Program-made: the position numbers and the translations under genes
Shown: positions 33,362 to 42,522 of the stretch, piece after piece
Numbering within the stretch: position 1 is the stretch's first letter
Layout of the letters: each line of letters starts with the position of its first letter
NCBI GenBank assembly: GCA_036009625.1
Contig: DASYLJ010000127.1
Coordinates: forward strand, 1 to 64,000
DNA: 64,000 nt
Origin: DASYLJ01 sp036009625
GTDB lineage: Bacteria > Desulfobacterota > Binatia > DP-6
Direction: 5' to 3'
Notes under the pieces: model-generated
The model's input: only the letters and a program-made list of their open reading frames with translations
Database searches by the model: none
Told to the model about the DNA's origin: nothing

Positions 33362-34006
33362 ATGAGTCGATCAGCCGCCGAGATCGTTCGCGAGTATGGG
33401 CCCTTCCCTGGCGTCGAGCAGGTGAACGGGGTCACGTACGACGGGCAGCACGTCTGGATTGCCGTCGGCGACAAGCTGACCGCCTTCGATCCTGCGAACG
33501 GGAAGACGCTGCGCTCGATCGCTGCCGATGCGCATGCGGGAACGGCCTTCGACGGGCAGCACCTGTTCCAGCTCGCGGAAGATCGCATCCAGAAGATCGA
33601 TCCGAGGACCGGCCGTGTGCTCGCGACGTTCCCAGCGCCCGGCGGCGGCGGCGACTCGGGGCTCACGTGGGCCGAAGGGACGCTCTGGGTCGGGCAGTAC
33701 CGCGACCGCAAGATCCATCAGATCGACGCCCAGACAGGAGCCATCCTTCGCACGATCGAGTCCAACCGCTTCGTCACCGGAGTCACCTGGGTCGACGGGG
33801 AGCTCTGGCACGCGACCTGGGACGGTGACGAGAGCGACGTCCGACGCATCGACCCTCGAACGGGAGAAGTCCTGGAGCAGCTCGACATGCCGACCGGCGT
33901 GGGCGTGTCGGGGCTGGAGTCCGATGGCGGCGACCGGCTCTTCTGCGGCGGAGGACGGAGCGGGAAAGTGCGGGTCGTGCGCCGGCCCAGACGACGATCC
34001 GGATGA
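33362..34006 (+). CDS. Small cytoplasmic beta-propeller protein (virginiamycin-B-lyase/glutamine-cyclotransferase-like)
   Basis: 214 aa without a signal peptide. Repeats of about 40 residues recur: VTYDGQHVWIAVGD, TAFDGQHLFQLAED, LTWAEGTLWVGQYRD, VTWVDGELWHATWDG, each followed by KIDPRTG or QIDAQTG. This is the pattern of NHL/Vgb-type and glutamine-cyclotransferase propellers, here with four to five blades. No catalytic residues can be assigned. It follows the regulator gene by 15 bp and probably serves as its partner in sensing. It converges with the ABC-type gene. Confidence 0.75.
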   Translation: MSRSAAEIVREYGPFPGVEQVNGVTYDGQHVWIAVGDKLTAFDPANGKTLRSIAADAHAGTAFDGQHLFQLAEDRIQKIDPRTGRVLATFPAPGGGGDSGLTWAEGTLWVGQYRDRKIHQIDAQTGAILRTIESNRFVTGVTWVDGELWHATWDGDESDVRRIDPRTGEVLEQLDMPTGVGVSGLESDGGDRLFCGGGRSGKVRVVRRPRRRSG

Positions 34007-34018
34007 ACACCCGATCGC

Positions 34019-35770
34019 TCACGGCGCGCCCGCCCGGCTGACCTCTGCCTCGACGACGACACCGTCGCGGATCGGCTTCCAGCTCCAGCTGCCGTCGGCC
34101 GCGAGCTCGAGGAGCGCGTCGTGCTCCGCCAAGTGATCGTCTTCGTCGTCGAGCGCCGCGAAGGTGATGCAGGTGATGTCGCAGGCACAGAGCGCCTTCA
34201 GGGCGAGCGCGATGTGCTCCTTGTCGAGCGTTCGACTCGGATTGTGGAGGATGACGAAGGTGGGGCGCGACAGGGTGATGCGCGCGATCGCGAGGAGCTC
34301 CTGCTCGCGCAGCGAGAGGACGTCGCTCCAGTCCTCTTCGCGGTCGAGCCCACCGACGCGCTCCAGCACCGCCTCGGCGTTGAGCTCGCCGATCACGCGT
34401 ACCAGCTCGTCGTCCCCGACGGTGGCGCCGTCGAGCTCGCCGATCAGCACCTCGCGCAGCGTCCCGGGCGGCAGGTAGGGGCGCTCGGGCAGGAAAGCCA
34501 GGTGCCCGAGCGGCGGCCGGATGATGCGGCCGTCTCCGGTGTGGAAGATGTCGGCCGTCGCCTCGACGAGCGCGTCGCGGGCGGCGTTGTCGACGCCGCG
34601 CACCAGCAGCCGGATGCGGCGCGGCGTGTCGACGGAGAGGTCGCGTACGAGGACGCGCCCGTCGCGGGGTGCGCGCAACGTGAGATGCTCCCAGGCCACA
34701 CGCTCGCCGTCCTCGACGACGGTGATGCCGGCGCCCGCGCCGTCGCCCGCGAGGGCATCGATCAGCACGTTCAGGCGGGCCATCACCGCGGCGTACGACG
34801 AGATCGTCTGGAACTGCGTGATCACCAGCGAGAACGCGCCGAGCAGGGTCGAGAACGCCATCGCCGCCTGCGTCACCGCGCCGAACGGCACCTCGCCGCG
34901 CATGAACATCGGCGCGACGATCAGCGCCGGGATGATCTGGATCATGTAGTTGTAGCCGGTGGTGAAGAAGCCGACGTTCCGGCTGACCTTGATGATGCGG
35001 AGCTGGTTGTCGATGAGTGCACCGACCTGGTCGATGAGCCGCTGCAGCAGCCGCGGCTCGCGATGCTGCAGAGCGATCGACTCGGCGTTCTCCCGGACGT
35101 GGACGAGCTGCGACCGGAAGTCCGCCTCGCGGTCGGCTTGCGTGTAGTTGAGCTGCACCAGCCGGCGTCCGAGGAGGATCGTCATCACCGAACCGACCGC
35201 CGCATAGAGGACGCCGACGAGGAACAGCTTCCGGCTGATCGACCACAGCACTCCCGAGAAGGCGACGACGGTGATCGTGCCGTTCAGCAGCATGAGACTC
35301 ACCGACAGCGTCATGGTGACGAACGTCCGGATGTCCTCGGAGATGCGCTGGTCGGGGTTCGGCAAGCCGCCGGGCGCCTGCAGGCGGACGTACGAGCGGT
35401 CCGCGAGGTAGACGTTGACGACCCGCCGGGTGAGCCAGTTGCGCCACAGCAGGCCGAGCAGGTCCTGAGTATAGCTCGCCAGCACCGCGGCCACCGTCGA
35501 CGCCCCGAACACCAGCACGTAGTAGAGCGCCTCGCGCGTGAAGCCCCTCATGTCCTTGCTCTCGATCGCCGTCATGAAGTCGCGACCAACGTAGCTGTTG
35601 ATGACGTTGAGGCCATTGATGGCGAGAAAGATGAGGAGCAGCGACACGCACAGGAAGATCGCCCTGCCGCGGACCTCGCCCGTGAGGAGGTTCCGGATGG
35701 CGTCGACGAAGTGCCGCCAGGTCTGCCGGGTGAGCCTGCTCTCGTCGGAGCCGGTGGCGGCGGTGCTCAT
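34019..35770 (-). CDS. SbmA/YddA-type ABC protein with degenerate ATPase domain
   Basis: 583 aa from the ATG at 35770. The N-terminal about 340 residues are six transmembrane helices of the SbmA/BacA/ABCD type (FLAINGLNVINSYVGRDFMTAIE, RRVVNVYLADRSYVRLQ, NADQRI-like PNPDQRISEDI). The C-terminal domain aligns with an ABC ATPase but its motifs are broken: the Walker A position reads LLVRGVDNAARDAL with no GxxGxGKS, the signature reads LSLREQELLAIARI, and the Walker B and catalytic Glu region reads FVILHNPSRTLD. ATP hydrolysis therefore looks impossible. Related SbmA is proton-driven and lacks an ATPase altogether. I propose a transporter that kept a structural remnant. Confidence 0.85.
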   Translation of the reverse strand: MSTAATGSDESRLTRQTWRHFVDAIRNLLTGEVRGRAIFLCVSLLLIFLAINGLNVINSYVGRDFMTAIESKDMRGFTREALYYVLVFGASTVAAVLASYTQDLLGLLWRNWLTRRVVNVYLADRSYVRLQAPGGLPNPDQRISEDIRTFVTMTLSVSLMLLNGTITVVAFSGVLWSISRKLFLVGVLYAAVGSVMTILLGRRLVQLNYTQADREADFRSQLVHVRENAESIALQHREPRLLQRLIDQVGALIDNQLRIIKVSRNVGFFTTGYNYMIQIIPALIVAPMFMRGEVPFGAVTQAAMAFSTLLGAFSLVITQFQTISSYAAVMARLNVLIDALAGDGAGAGITVVEDGERVAWEHLTLRAPRDGRVLVRDLSVDTPRRIRLLVRGVDNAARDALVEATADIFHTGDGRIIRPPLGHLAFLPERPYLPPGTLREVLIGELDGATVGDDELVRVIGELNAEAVLERVGGLDREEDWSDVLSLREQELLAIARITLSRPTFVILHNPSRTLDKEHIALALKALCACDITCITFAALDDEDDHLAEHDALLELAADGSWSWKPIRDGVVVEAEVSRAGAP

Positions 35771-35881
35771 GGGTGACGCTTGGTCCTCTGTACCGCACTC
35801 GCCGCCAGGGCCGCGAACGAAACCGGTTGCTCGCCGCACAGGCGTCGTCTAAGGCTCGCGCGGCGTCGCTGGACGCCTGGC

Positions 35882-38800
35882 ATGCCCGACCTCCTGCACG
35901 ACGACTTCACCGACCTCGCCGGTTGGCTGCCGGTCGCCTCGGGGCTCGCCCGACTCGACGTCGTCCGGGACGTCGGGCCCGACGGTGGCAGCGCCATGCG
36001 CCTCGACTTCGACTTCGCCGGTGGCGGCGGCTTCGTGGTGGCGCGCAAGGAGCTGGCGCTGCGGCTTCCGGAAACCTGGGCCCTCGCCTTCGCGCTGCGC
36101 GGAGCGGGCCCCAACAACCGGCTCGAGGTGAAGCTCGCCGCCCCGGGTGGCGAGAACGTGTGGTGGTATCACGAGAAGGCGTTCGAGCTGCCCGCACGCT
36201 GGGAGCCGATGCGCATCCGCTCGAGCCAGGTGGAGTTCGCGTGGGGACCCGCAGGCGGCGGGGCGATCGCCGAGCTGGGCGCCATCGAGATCGCGCTCGC
36301 GGCGGGTCCTGGCGGACGCGGCAGCCTGTGGCTCGCCGACCTGCGCTTCGTGGACCGCACGGTCCGGGCCGCGCCCGTCGTGCGCGCCGGGAGTGCGCAG
36401 CCGGGACACGGGCCCGAGCACCTTTTCGCCGCGGCGCCGGCGACGAGCTGGCGGAGCGACGGCGGAGCGCCGCAGTGGCTCGAGGTCGACTTCCAGGACG
36501 AGCGCGAGTACGGCGGCCTCGTCCTCCACTGGGAGGACGGCCGACGCGCGCGCGCGTTCCGCGTCCTGACCTCGAACGACGGCGTCGTCTGGCGGACGGC
36601 GCACACGACCACCCACGCCGATGCGGCGCGAAGCTGGGTGTACATGCCCGGCACCTCGGCGCGGTACCTGCGGCTCGATCTCGACGACAGCGCGGGCGAC
36701 GGCTTCGGTCTCACCCGGATCGAGGTCCGCCCCTTCGAGTTCTCGCGCTCGCTCGACAGCTTCTTCCGCGCCGTCGCAGCGGATCAGCCGCGCGGCGATC
36801 ATCCCCGCTGGCTCGCCGGCGAGCAGAGCTACTGGACGCCGATCGGTCTCGCCGACGGCGACACCTGCGCCCTCATCGACGAGGAGGGGCGCGTCGAAGT
36901 CGACCGCGGCACGTTCTCGATCGAGCCGTTCCTGTTCGCGGACGGCGCACTCGTCACCTGGGCCGACGCCACGGTGAGCCAGGCGCTCGAGGACGGACGC
37001 CTGCCGATCCCGTCATCCGTATGGCGCATCGACGGGCTCGTGTTGCGCACGACCGCATTCGCGGCGCGCATCGACGGACGACCCGTGCTCTTCGTCCGCT
37101 ATCGCCTCGAGCACGACGGCCCTCCGCGGACGGTGCGGCTGTTCGTCACCTGCCGGCCCTTCCAGGTGACGCCGCCCTGGCAGGCCTTCGGGACGCTCGG
37201 CGGCACGAGCCCGATCCACGAGATCGAAGGCTCGGCGCACGGGCTGCGCATCGACGGCGCGCGCACCGTGATCGCGCTCACCCCGGCCGACGGCGCCGGC
37301 GTCGCCACCTTCGACCAGGGCGGCGTCGTCGCGCATCTCCACGGCGGCGACGTACCGCCACGGGCGCACGTCGCGGACGCGTTCGGCTTCGCGTCGGGCG
37401 CGCTCCGCTTCGACGTCGCGTTGCCGGCGAGCGGCGCGCGCGAGGTCCATCTCGCCATCCCGTTCGGCACGACGGACGCCGCACTCGCCGCCGGCACGCG
37501 GGGCGACGCCGTGCTGGAGACCGTCCGCCGCGAGTGGCGCGAGCGGCTGGGGCAGATGACGGTGCGGCTTCCCGCGAGCCGCCAGGTGTGGGCCGACACG
37601 ATGCACACCGCCGTCGCACACGTGCTCGTGCTGCGCGACGATGCGGCGCTCCAGCCTGGACCGCGCCGCTATACCCGCTCCTGGATCCGCGACGGCGCCA
37701 TCATGGCGGCGGCCCTGCTGCGCATGGGCTGCGCGGAGGAGGCGCGCGAGTTCGTGCGCTGGTACGCGCCGCACCAGAAGGCCGACGGCGATGTCCCCTG
37801 CGTCGTCGATCGCACCGGTCCCGACTGGCTCGTCGAGCACGACAGCCACGGCGAGCTGGTGTTCGCGGTCGCGGACTGCGTCCGCTTCGGCGCCGATCGC
37901 GCGTTTCTCGATGCACTGTGGCCGGCCGTACAGCGGGCCGCGGGTTTCCTCGAGCGGCTGCGCGACCTGCGCCTCGTCGCCGAATTCGACAGCCCGGAGA
38001 AGCGCGCGTTTCGCGGCCTCCTACCGGAGTCGGCGAGCCACGAAGGCTACCTCGCCCATCCGGTGCACTCGTACTGGGACGACTTCTGGGCCGTTCGCGC
38101 CTTCGGCGACGCCGCGTACCTGGCCGACCTGCGCGGCGACGCGGAGGAGGCGGCGCGCCTTCTTGGCCTGCGCGACGCGATGCGCACCGACGTACGCGCT
38201 TCGTTGGAGGCCACGATCGCAACCCGCGGGCTCGACTACATACCCGGCTCGGTCGAGTGGGCCGACTTCGACCCGACGGCGACGTCGAACGCGATCTCGC
38301 TCCTCGGCGAGCTGCCCACGATGCCCAGCGTCGCGGTGGCGCGCACCTACGCCACGTACCTCGCCGGCTTCCGCGCGCGACGCGACGGCGAGATGCCGTG
38401 GAAGAACTACACCGCGTACGAGGTGCGCATCGTCGGCGCGCTCGTGTGTCTGGGAGAGCGCGCCGCCGCCAATGAGCTCGCGAGCTTTCTGATCGGCGAC
38501 CGGCGACCCGCCGCCTGGAACCAGTGGCCCGAGATCTCCTGGCGCGACGCGCGCAGCCCCGGCCACATCGGCGACGTGCCGCACGCCTGGATCGCCGCGG
38601 AGTGGGTGCTGTCGTTCCGCACGATGCTCGCCTTCGAGCGGCCGGAGGACGATGCGCTGGTCGTCGCCGCCGGCGTTCCGGCGGAATGGCTCGACGAGGA
38701 CGACGTGACCGTCGACGGGCTCGCCACCTGGTGGGGCACGCTCGGCTTCACGCTGCGTCGTGTCGCCGGCGATGCCGTCGAGGTCGCGCTGCGCGGTGAC

Positions 38801-38953
38801 GTCGACCCGCCGGGTGGCATCGTGCTGCGGCCGCCGCTCGGGGGGGCGCTGGTGGCGGTCGAGATCGACGGAACGCCGGGCGCCGGCTTCGTCGCGGATG
38901 GCGTCACCGTGCGGCGCTGCCCCGCGACGGTGGTGCTGCGGTGGCGGCGATAG
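35882..38953 (+). CDS. Large cytoplasmic glycosidase-like protein with discoidin domain
   Basis: 1023 aa from the ATG at 35882, with no signal peptide. Residues about 1-135 are a beta-sandwich (FTDLAGWLPVASG to GSLWLADLRF) like carbohydrate-binding modules. About 140-265 form an F5/8-type C (discoidin) domain (SWRSDGGAPQWLEVDFQ, YLRLDLDDSAGDGFGLTRIEVR). The C-terminal about 400 residues are an (alpha/alpha)6 toroid of the glycogen-debranching/GH15-GH63 kind, with SWIRDGAIMAAALLRMG and EHDSHGELVF supplying candidate acids. Its substrate would be a glucan or glycan. It diverges from the SbmA-like gene over 111 bp. The lack of export signal is odd for a protein with binding modules. Confidence 0.8.
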   Translation: MPDLLHDDFTDLAGWLPVASGLARLDVVRDVGPDGGSAMRLDFDFAGGGGFVVARKELALRLPETWALAFALRGAGPNNRLEVKLAAPGGENVWWYHEKAFELPARWEPMRIRSSQVEFAWGPAGGGAIAELGAIEIALAAGPGGRGSLWLADLRFVDRTVRAAPVVRAGSAQPGHGPEHLFAAAPATSWRSDGGAPQWLEVDFQDEREYGGLVLHWEDGRRARAFRVLTSNDGVVWRTAHTTTHADAARSWVYMPGTSARYLRLDLDDSAGDGFGLTRIEVRPFEFSRSLDSFFRAVAADQPRGDHPRWLAGEQSYWTPIGLADGDTCALIDEEGRVEVDRGTFSIEPFLFADGALVTWADATVSQALEDGRLPIPSSVWRIDGLVLRTTAFAARIDGRPVLFVRYRLEHDGPPRTVRLFVTCRPFQVTPPWQAFGTLGGTSPIHEIEGSAHGLRIDGARTVIALTPADGAGVATFDQGGVVAHLHGGDVPPRAHVADAFGFASGALRFDVALPASGAREVHLAIPFGTTDAALAAGTRGDAVLETVRREWRERLGQMTVRLPASRQVWADTMHTAVAHVLVLRDDAALQPGPRRYTRSWIRDGAIMAAALLRMGCAEEAREFVRWYAPHQKADGDVPCVVDRTGPDWLVEHDSHGELVFAVADCVRFGADRAFLDALWPAVQRAAGFLERLRDLRLVAEFDSPEKRAFRGLLPESASHEGYLAHPVHSYWDDFWAVRAFGDAAYLADLRGDAEEAARLLGLRDAMRTDVRASLEATIATRGLDYIPGSVEWADFDPTATSNAISLLGELPTMPSVAVARTYATYLAGFRARRDGEMPWKNYTAYEVRIVGALVCLGERAAANELASFLIGDRRPAAWNQWPEISWRDARSPGHIGDVPHAWIAAEWVLSFRTMLAFERPEDDALVVAAGVPAEWLDEDDVTVDGLATWWGTLGFTLRRVAGDAVEVALRGDVDPPGGIVLRPPLGGALVAVEIDGTPGAGFVADGVTVRRCPATVVLRWRR

Positions 38954-38960
38954 GGCGGGC

Positions 38961-39010
38961 TCAGATCAGCTCGAGACCACCGTCGATGGCGATCACCTGT
39001 CCGGTCCGAG
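38961..39010 (-). pseudogene. C-terminal remnant of an SDR gene
   Basis: Sixteen codons reading TGQVIAIDGGLELI and a stop match the conserved end of short-chain dehydrogenases. Nothing else of such a gene is present: the DNA upstream on that strand is the tail of the exported-protein gene at 39016. I infer a deletion remnant. Confidence 0.55.
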
Positions 39011-39015
39011 CTGCC

Positions 39016-39843
39016 CTACTCCGGCACGCAAGGACCCTGATCGACGCAGGAGGGCACCGCTACCCGGTGGGCATTTGGCGAGCACTCGCCCGGTCGGTCC
39101 AGACACATGCTCCCGCAGGGGTCGACGACGGCGCAGGTTCGCGAATCGCATCCTTGTTCCACCAAACCCGAGCCCCCACCACAGATCTGGCCGTCGGGCT
39201 CCTCCCAATGGCAATCCTCGCAGGCAATGACCAGGAACCGCGAAGGCAATGTCGGGCCGGTGGTGCTGGTCGTCGTGGTGCTCGTCGTGGTGGTGGTCTC
39301 GCCGGGGGCGAGCGGGCAGCTTGCCGGCGCCGGCGACTTCACGGCGACGAAGCGGATGCCGTCGTCGCGACGGATCGTTCCGCCGAACACCACGCAGAAC
39401 CTGGTCCCGCCGATCGCGAGACGCGCGACGACTTCGCTCTGCACACCGTCCAGCGCGTACGACGCCGGGCCACGCACCGTGATCCGGAATGCGCCGTCCT
39501 CGGCAATCGTGGCGCGCACCGAACGGTCGGCGCGATCGAGATAGCGGTAGAGGTCGCGTGCGGACTCGGACTTCGTCCAGTTCACCGCCGGCAGATCGAC
39601 CGTCTGGAGGTGCCCGCTCGATGGGGTGAAGATCGACAGCGTCGCTCCCGCGACCGTCGGATCGATGCCGGCCAGATCGACTCCGGTCGAGACCATTCCC
39701 ACCAGCGACTGTTGGTCTCCACGCGGGGTGTCGATCAGGTTGATGCGGTTACCCGGCAAGGGCAGATCGGCCGCGGCAGCGATCGTCACCGCCCCGAACA
39801 GGGCGAGGGAAACGAGAACCGAAACGGATACCGATCGAGTCAT
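39016..39843 (-). CDS. Exported protein with poly-Thr linker and Cys-rich tail
   Basis: 275 aa. The ATG at 39843 has GGGAGG about 8 nt upstream and opens a signal peptide ending IAAAADL, so earlier starts are rejected. The N-terminal domain of about 160 residues is beta-rich (GNRINLIDTPRG, LSIFTPSSGHLQTVDLP, AFRITVRGPASYALDG) and unknown. A linker of about 17 Thr/Ser residues leads to a tail of about 70 residues with twelve or more Cys, including CEDCH, which could bind heme but is more likely part of disulfides. The linker type equals that in the cytochrome gene at the left end. It is single-gene in context. Confidence 0.7.
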   Translation of the reverse strand: MTRSVSVSVLVSLALFGAVTIAAAADLPLPGNRINLIDTPRGDQQSLVGMVSTGVDLAGIDPTVAGATLSIFTPSSGHLQTVDLPAVNWTKSESARDLYRYLDRADRSVRATIAEDGAFRITVRGPASYALDGVQSEVVARLAIGGTRFCVVFGGTIRRDDGIRFVAVKSPAPASCPLAPGETTTTTSTTTTSTTGPTLPSRFLVIACEDCHWEEPDGQICGGGSGLVEQGCDSRTCAVVDPCGSMCLDRPGECSPNAHRVAVPSCVDQGPCVPE

Positions 39844-40006
39844 TTTGAAATCCTCCCGCCGAGCGTTCAGGCACTCTTGCACCCGAGGTGTAGTACGGCC
39901 GATGTGTGGCTGCTCGCAAGCAGGGTGAGCATGCACATCCGACTACCGCGAGAGGGCTGATCGTCAGGCAGCCGGCGTCGGACTCGACCTGCGTGAGCGT
40001 GAAGCC

Positions 40007-41164
40007 CTAGCGTACGGACTGCGCGTAGACCGCGTGCTCGACCGCGAGCAGCGCCGGCACCACGCCGACGTCGAAGAACGGGAGCACCTGCGTGAAGAAC
40101 GTCGCCGCGATGCCCGTCGTCCGATCGATCCAGTAGTACGAGTTGAAGATGCCGGCCCAGCTTCCCGTGCCGGCCGGCCGCATGCCGGGCATGTCTTCGA
40201 GCGAGACCTGCAGGCCGAGGCCCCAGGTCTGACGCGTCGGCGGCGCCGGTACCTGGTTCGTCCACTCTGGCATCACCGCCGGCATGCTGGTCGGCATCGG
40301 GACGTCGCCGAGCTGATCGCTGAACATGAGGTCCGTCGTCTCCGGACGCAGGATGCGCGCCCCATCGAGCTCGCCACCGCGGAGCAGCGCGCGCACGAAG
40401 CGGCCGTAGTCGGCGGGCGTCCCGTATGCGCCGTGGCCACCGGGCTGGAATTCGGGTGCGCCCGGCAAATCGAGGGGGCTCGGGGCGAGCGTGCCCTGCG
40501 GCGTGCGCGAGCGGATCGGCATGAGGCGCGCCCGCTGCACGGCCGTCGGCGTGAACGTCGCGTCGCGCATGCCGAGCGGCTCGAACACCGCCTTCGCGAG
40601 ATGGACGTCGAGCCCCTGCCCGCTCACGCTCTCGACGACGCGCCCCAACCAGTCGGTGTTGATGCCGTACTCCCAACGCGTGCCGGGATCGGCGATGAGC
40701 GGAGCGCTCAGGCTGGCGATGCAACCGTCGAACGGCGTCGGCAGGCCGGTCACACGGTGGTAGCGATGCAGGTCGGGGTTCGTGAAGAGGTAGCCGTGGC
40801 CGGCGGTGTGCGTCAGCAGGTGCCGGATCGTCGCCGCGCGCGCCGGCGGCCGCAGGCGCGGGGTGTCGCCGTCGAATCCGACCAGCACCTGCGCCTCACC
40901 GAACGCCGGGATGACCGAGGCCACCGGTGCATCGAGCGCGATCTTCCCGGCTTCGACCAGCTGGAGCGCGGCGACGCTGGTGAGCGCCTTCGTCATGGAG
41001 GCGAACCGGAACATCGTGCGCAGGCCGTCGGGCAGATCGCCATGGCCGGTCTCGAAACGGACGCCGTTGCGGTCGTGCACCGTCACCACTGCGCCGGGAA
41101 CGTCCCCGCGCGCCACCGCGCCGCGCAGCACGTCGTCGATCGCCGTTCCGTCGAAGGAGGCCAT
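40007..41164 (-). CDS. Serine hydrolase of the beta-lactamase/penicillin-binding (EstB-like) family
   Basis: 385 aa from the ATG at 41164, which puts the family start FDGTAIDDVLRGAVARGDVPG at the N-terminus. The nucleophile motif SxxK is SMTK (MFRFASMTKALTSVAAL), the Tyr motif is WEYGINTDWLG, and a GGHGAYGT stretch lies near the third motif. No signal peptide is present, so it is cytoplasmic like the carboxylesterase EstB rather than a true class C lactamase. Likely substrate is a carboxyl ester. It diverges from the methyltransferase gene over 120 bp. Confidence 0.88.
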   Translation of the reverse strand: MASFDGTAIDDVLRGAVARGDVPGAVVTVHDRNGVRFETGHGDLPDGLRTMFRFASMTKALTSVAALQLVEAGKIALDAPVASVIPAFGEAQVLVGFDGDTPRLRPPARAATIRHLLTHTAGHGYLFTNPDLHRYHRVTGLPTPFDGCIASLSAPLIADPGTRWEYGINTDWLGRVVESVSGQGLDVHLAKAVFEPLGMRDATFTPTAVQRARLMPIRSRTPQGTLAPSPLDLPGAPEFQPGGHGAYGTPADYGRFVRALLRGGELDGARILRPETTDLMFSDQLGDVPMPTSMPAVMPEWTNQVPAPPTRQTWGLGLQVSLEDMPGMRPAGTGSWAGIFNSYYWIDRTTGIAATFFTQVLPFFDVGVVPALLAVEHAVYAQSVR

Positions 41165-41284
41165 GCCGTTCGCTACGCCAGCGAGCAGGCGCGCGGCAAG
41201 CCCGAGGACCGGCTTCCCTGCGACGGCCTCGGCTGCTCCACCGGTGCTGCGCGCCGACCGTCCGGCGTGATAGGCGGCACGACC

Positions 41285-42310
41285 ATGGGCACGCCACTCG
41301 ATCCGTCCCACATCATGCAGACCGCGACGGGCTTCTGGTCGTCGAAGGTCCTCCTCACCGCCGTCGGCATGCATCTCTTCTCGACGCTCGGCGATCGCGC
41401 GATGACGGCGCGTGAGCTGGGCGACGCGCTCGGGCTCCATGCCCGCGGCACGTTCGATTTCTTCGACGCGCTAGTGGCCCTCGGCTTCCTGCAGCGCGAC
41501 GGTGACGGTCCCGAGGGCCGCTACCGGAACACGCCGGAGACCGCCGCCTTCCTGGTGAAGGGCAGCCCGACGTATCTCGGCGGGCTCCCGGGGATCATGA
41601 ACTCACGTCTCTACCGCTTCTGGGGCGATCTCGACGAGGCGCTCCGAACCGGGAAGCCGCAGAACGAGGTGAAGCACACCGGCCGCCCGATGTTCGACGA
41701 GCTGTACTCGGACCCGGCGCGCCTCGTCCAGTTTCTCGATGCCATGAGCGGGTTCCAGGCCGGCAACTTCGCGGTGCTGGCAGAGAAGCTCGACTTCTCC
41801 CGCTACCGCACCGTCGCCGACGTAGGTGGATGCCTGGCACTGCTCTCGCGCGTGCTCGCCGGCCACCATCCGCAGCTGCAGTTCAAGAGCCTGGACCTCC
41901 CCAACGTCGGCCCGCACGCGCGCAAGGCCGTCGCCGCCGCGGGGATGTCGGATCGCATCGAGATCGTCGACTTCGACTTCTTCGCCGACGACTTCCCGAA
42001 CGCCGACGTCGTGACGATGGGCAACATCCTCCACGACTGGAACCTCGAGAAGAAGATGGCCCTCATCCGGAAGGCGTACGCCGCGCTGCCGGCGGGCGGC
42101 ATGTTCGTCGCCATCGAGAACGTCATCGACGACGGCCGGCGCCAGAACGCGTTCGGCCTCCTGATGTCGCTCAACATGCTGATCGAGTTCGGCGACGCGT
42201 TCGACTACACCGGCGCCGACTTCCGGAAATGGTGCGGCGAGATCGGCTTCACGCGCTGCGAGATCGTCCCGCTGGCCGGCCCGACGAGCGCGGCGGTGGC
42301 ATACAAGTAG
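41285..42310 (+). CDS. SAM-dependent O-methyltransferase, plant-COMT/hydroxyindole type
   Basis: 341 aa. An N-terminal dimerisation helix-turn-helix region (DPSHIMQTATGFWSSKVLLTAV, split over residues 6-27) precedes the SAM fold. Motif I is VADVGGCLALLSRVL, the acidic loop is LDLPNV, and GNILHDWN holds the catalytic His of O-methyltransferases of the caffeate and antibiotic-biosynthesis type, followed by FVAIENVIDD. The substrate is probably a phenolic or polyketide-like hydroxyl. No biosynthetic cluster surrounds it. There is no clear Shine-Dalgarno. Confidence 0.9.
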   Translation: MGTPLDPSHIMQTATGFWSSKVLLTAVGMHLFSTLGDRAMTARELGDALGLHARGTFDFFDALVALGFLQRDGDGPEGRYRNTPETAAFLVKGSPTYLGGLPGIMNSRLYRFWGDLDEALRTGKPQNEVKHTGRPMFDELYSDPARLVQFLDAMSGFQAGNFAVLAEKLDFSRYRTVADVGGCLALLSRVLAGHHPQLQFKSLDLPNVGPHARKAVAAAGMSDRIEIVDFDFFADDFPNADVVTMGNILHDWNLEKKMALIRKAYAALPAGGMFVAIENVIDDGRRQNAFGLLMSLNMLIEFGDAFDYTGADFRKWCGEIGFTRCEIVPLAGPTSAAVAYK

Positions 42311-42333
42311 CTTCGGACCGCCCGACTCGGTGT

Positions 42334-42450
42334 CGCCGGGAAGGCGTAGAAGAGCGTCTTCAGGTCGTCCGCGACCGCGACGTCGAGCATGGCGTCGACG
42401 GGGTGCTTCCCGTCCGTGCCGCGACCTCGCCAACTGTGAATTTCTCACCT
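42334..42450 (-). pseudogene. Internal remnant of a D-aminoacylase-like amidohydrolase, frameshifted
   Basis: Two frames join to read FTVGEVAARTG then KHPVDAMLDVAVADDLKT and LFYAF. This is the conserved HP-DAM-LDLA segment of amidohydrolase-3/D-aminoacylase family proteins, which are about 500-580 aa. Only about 40 codons remain, with a frameshift near 42410, stranded between the methyltransferase and the exported-protein gene. Confidence 0.6.
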
Positions 42451-42522
42451 CGCAGCCGACTGGTACGACCTTCAGCATCGTCATGTCGGCGAGGAGCCAC
42501 GACGGTGGCGCGACCGCCGCGA

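Noticed and set aside
35773..38475. 900-aa open frame on the plus strand
   Set aside because: It runs in another frame of the glycosidase-like gene and is very Arg-rich; the alternative frame has recognisable domains.
39016..39200. CEDCH as a heme site in the Cys-rich tail
   Set aside because: A dozen other Cys lie nearby and no other cytochrome feature is present, so a chance CXXCH among disulfides is more likely.
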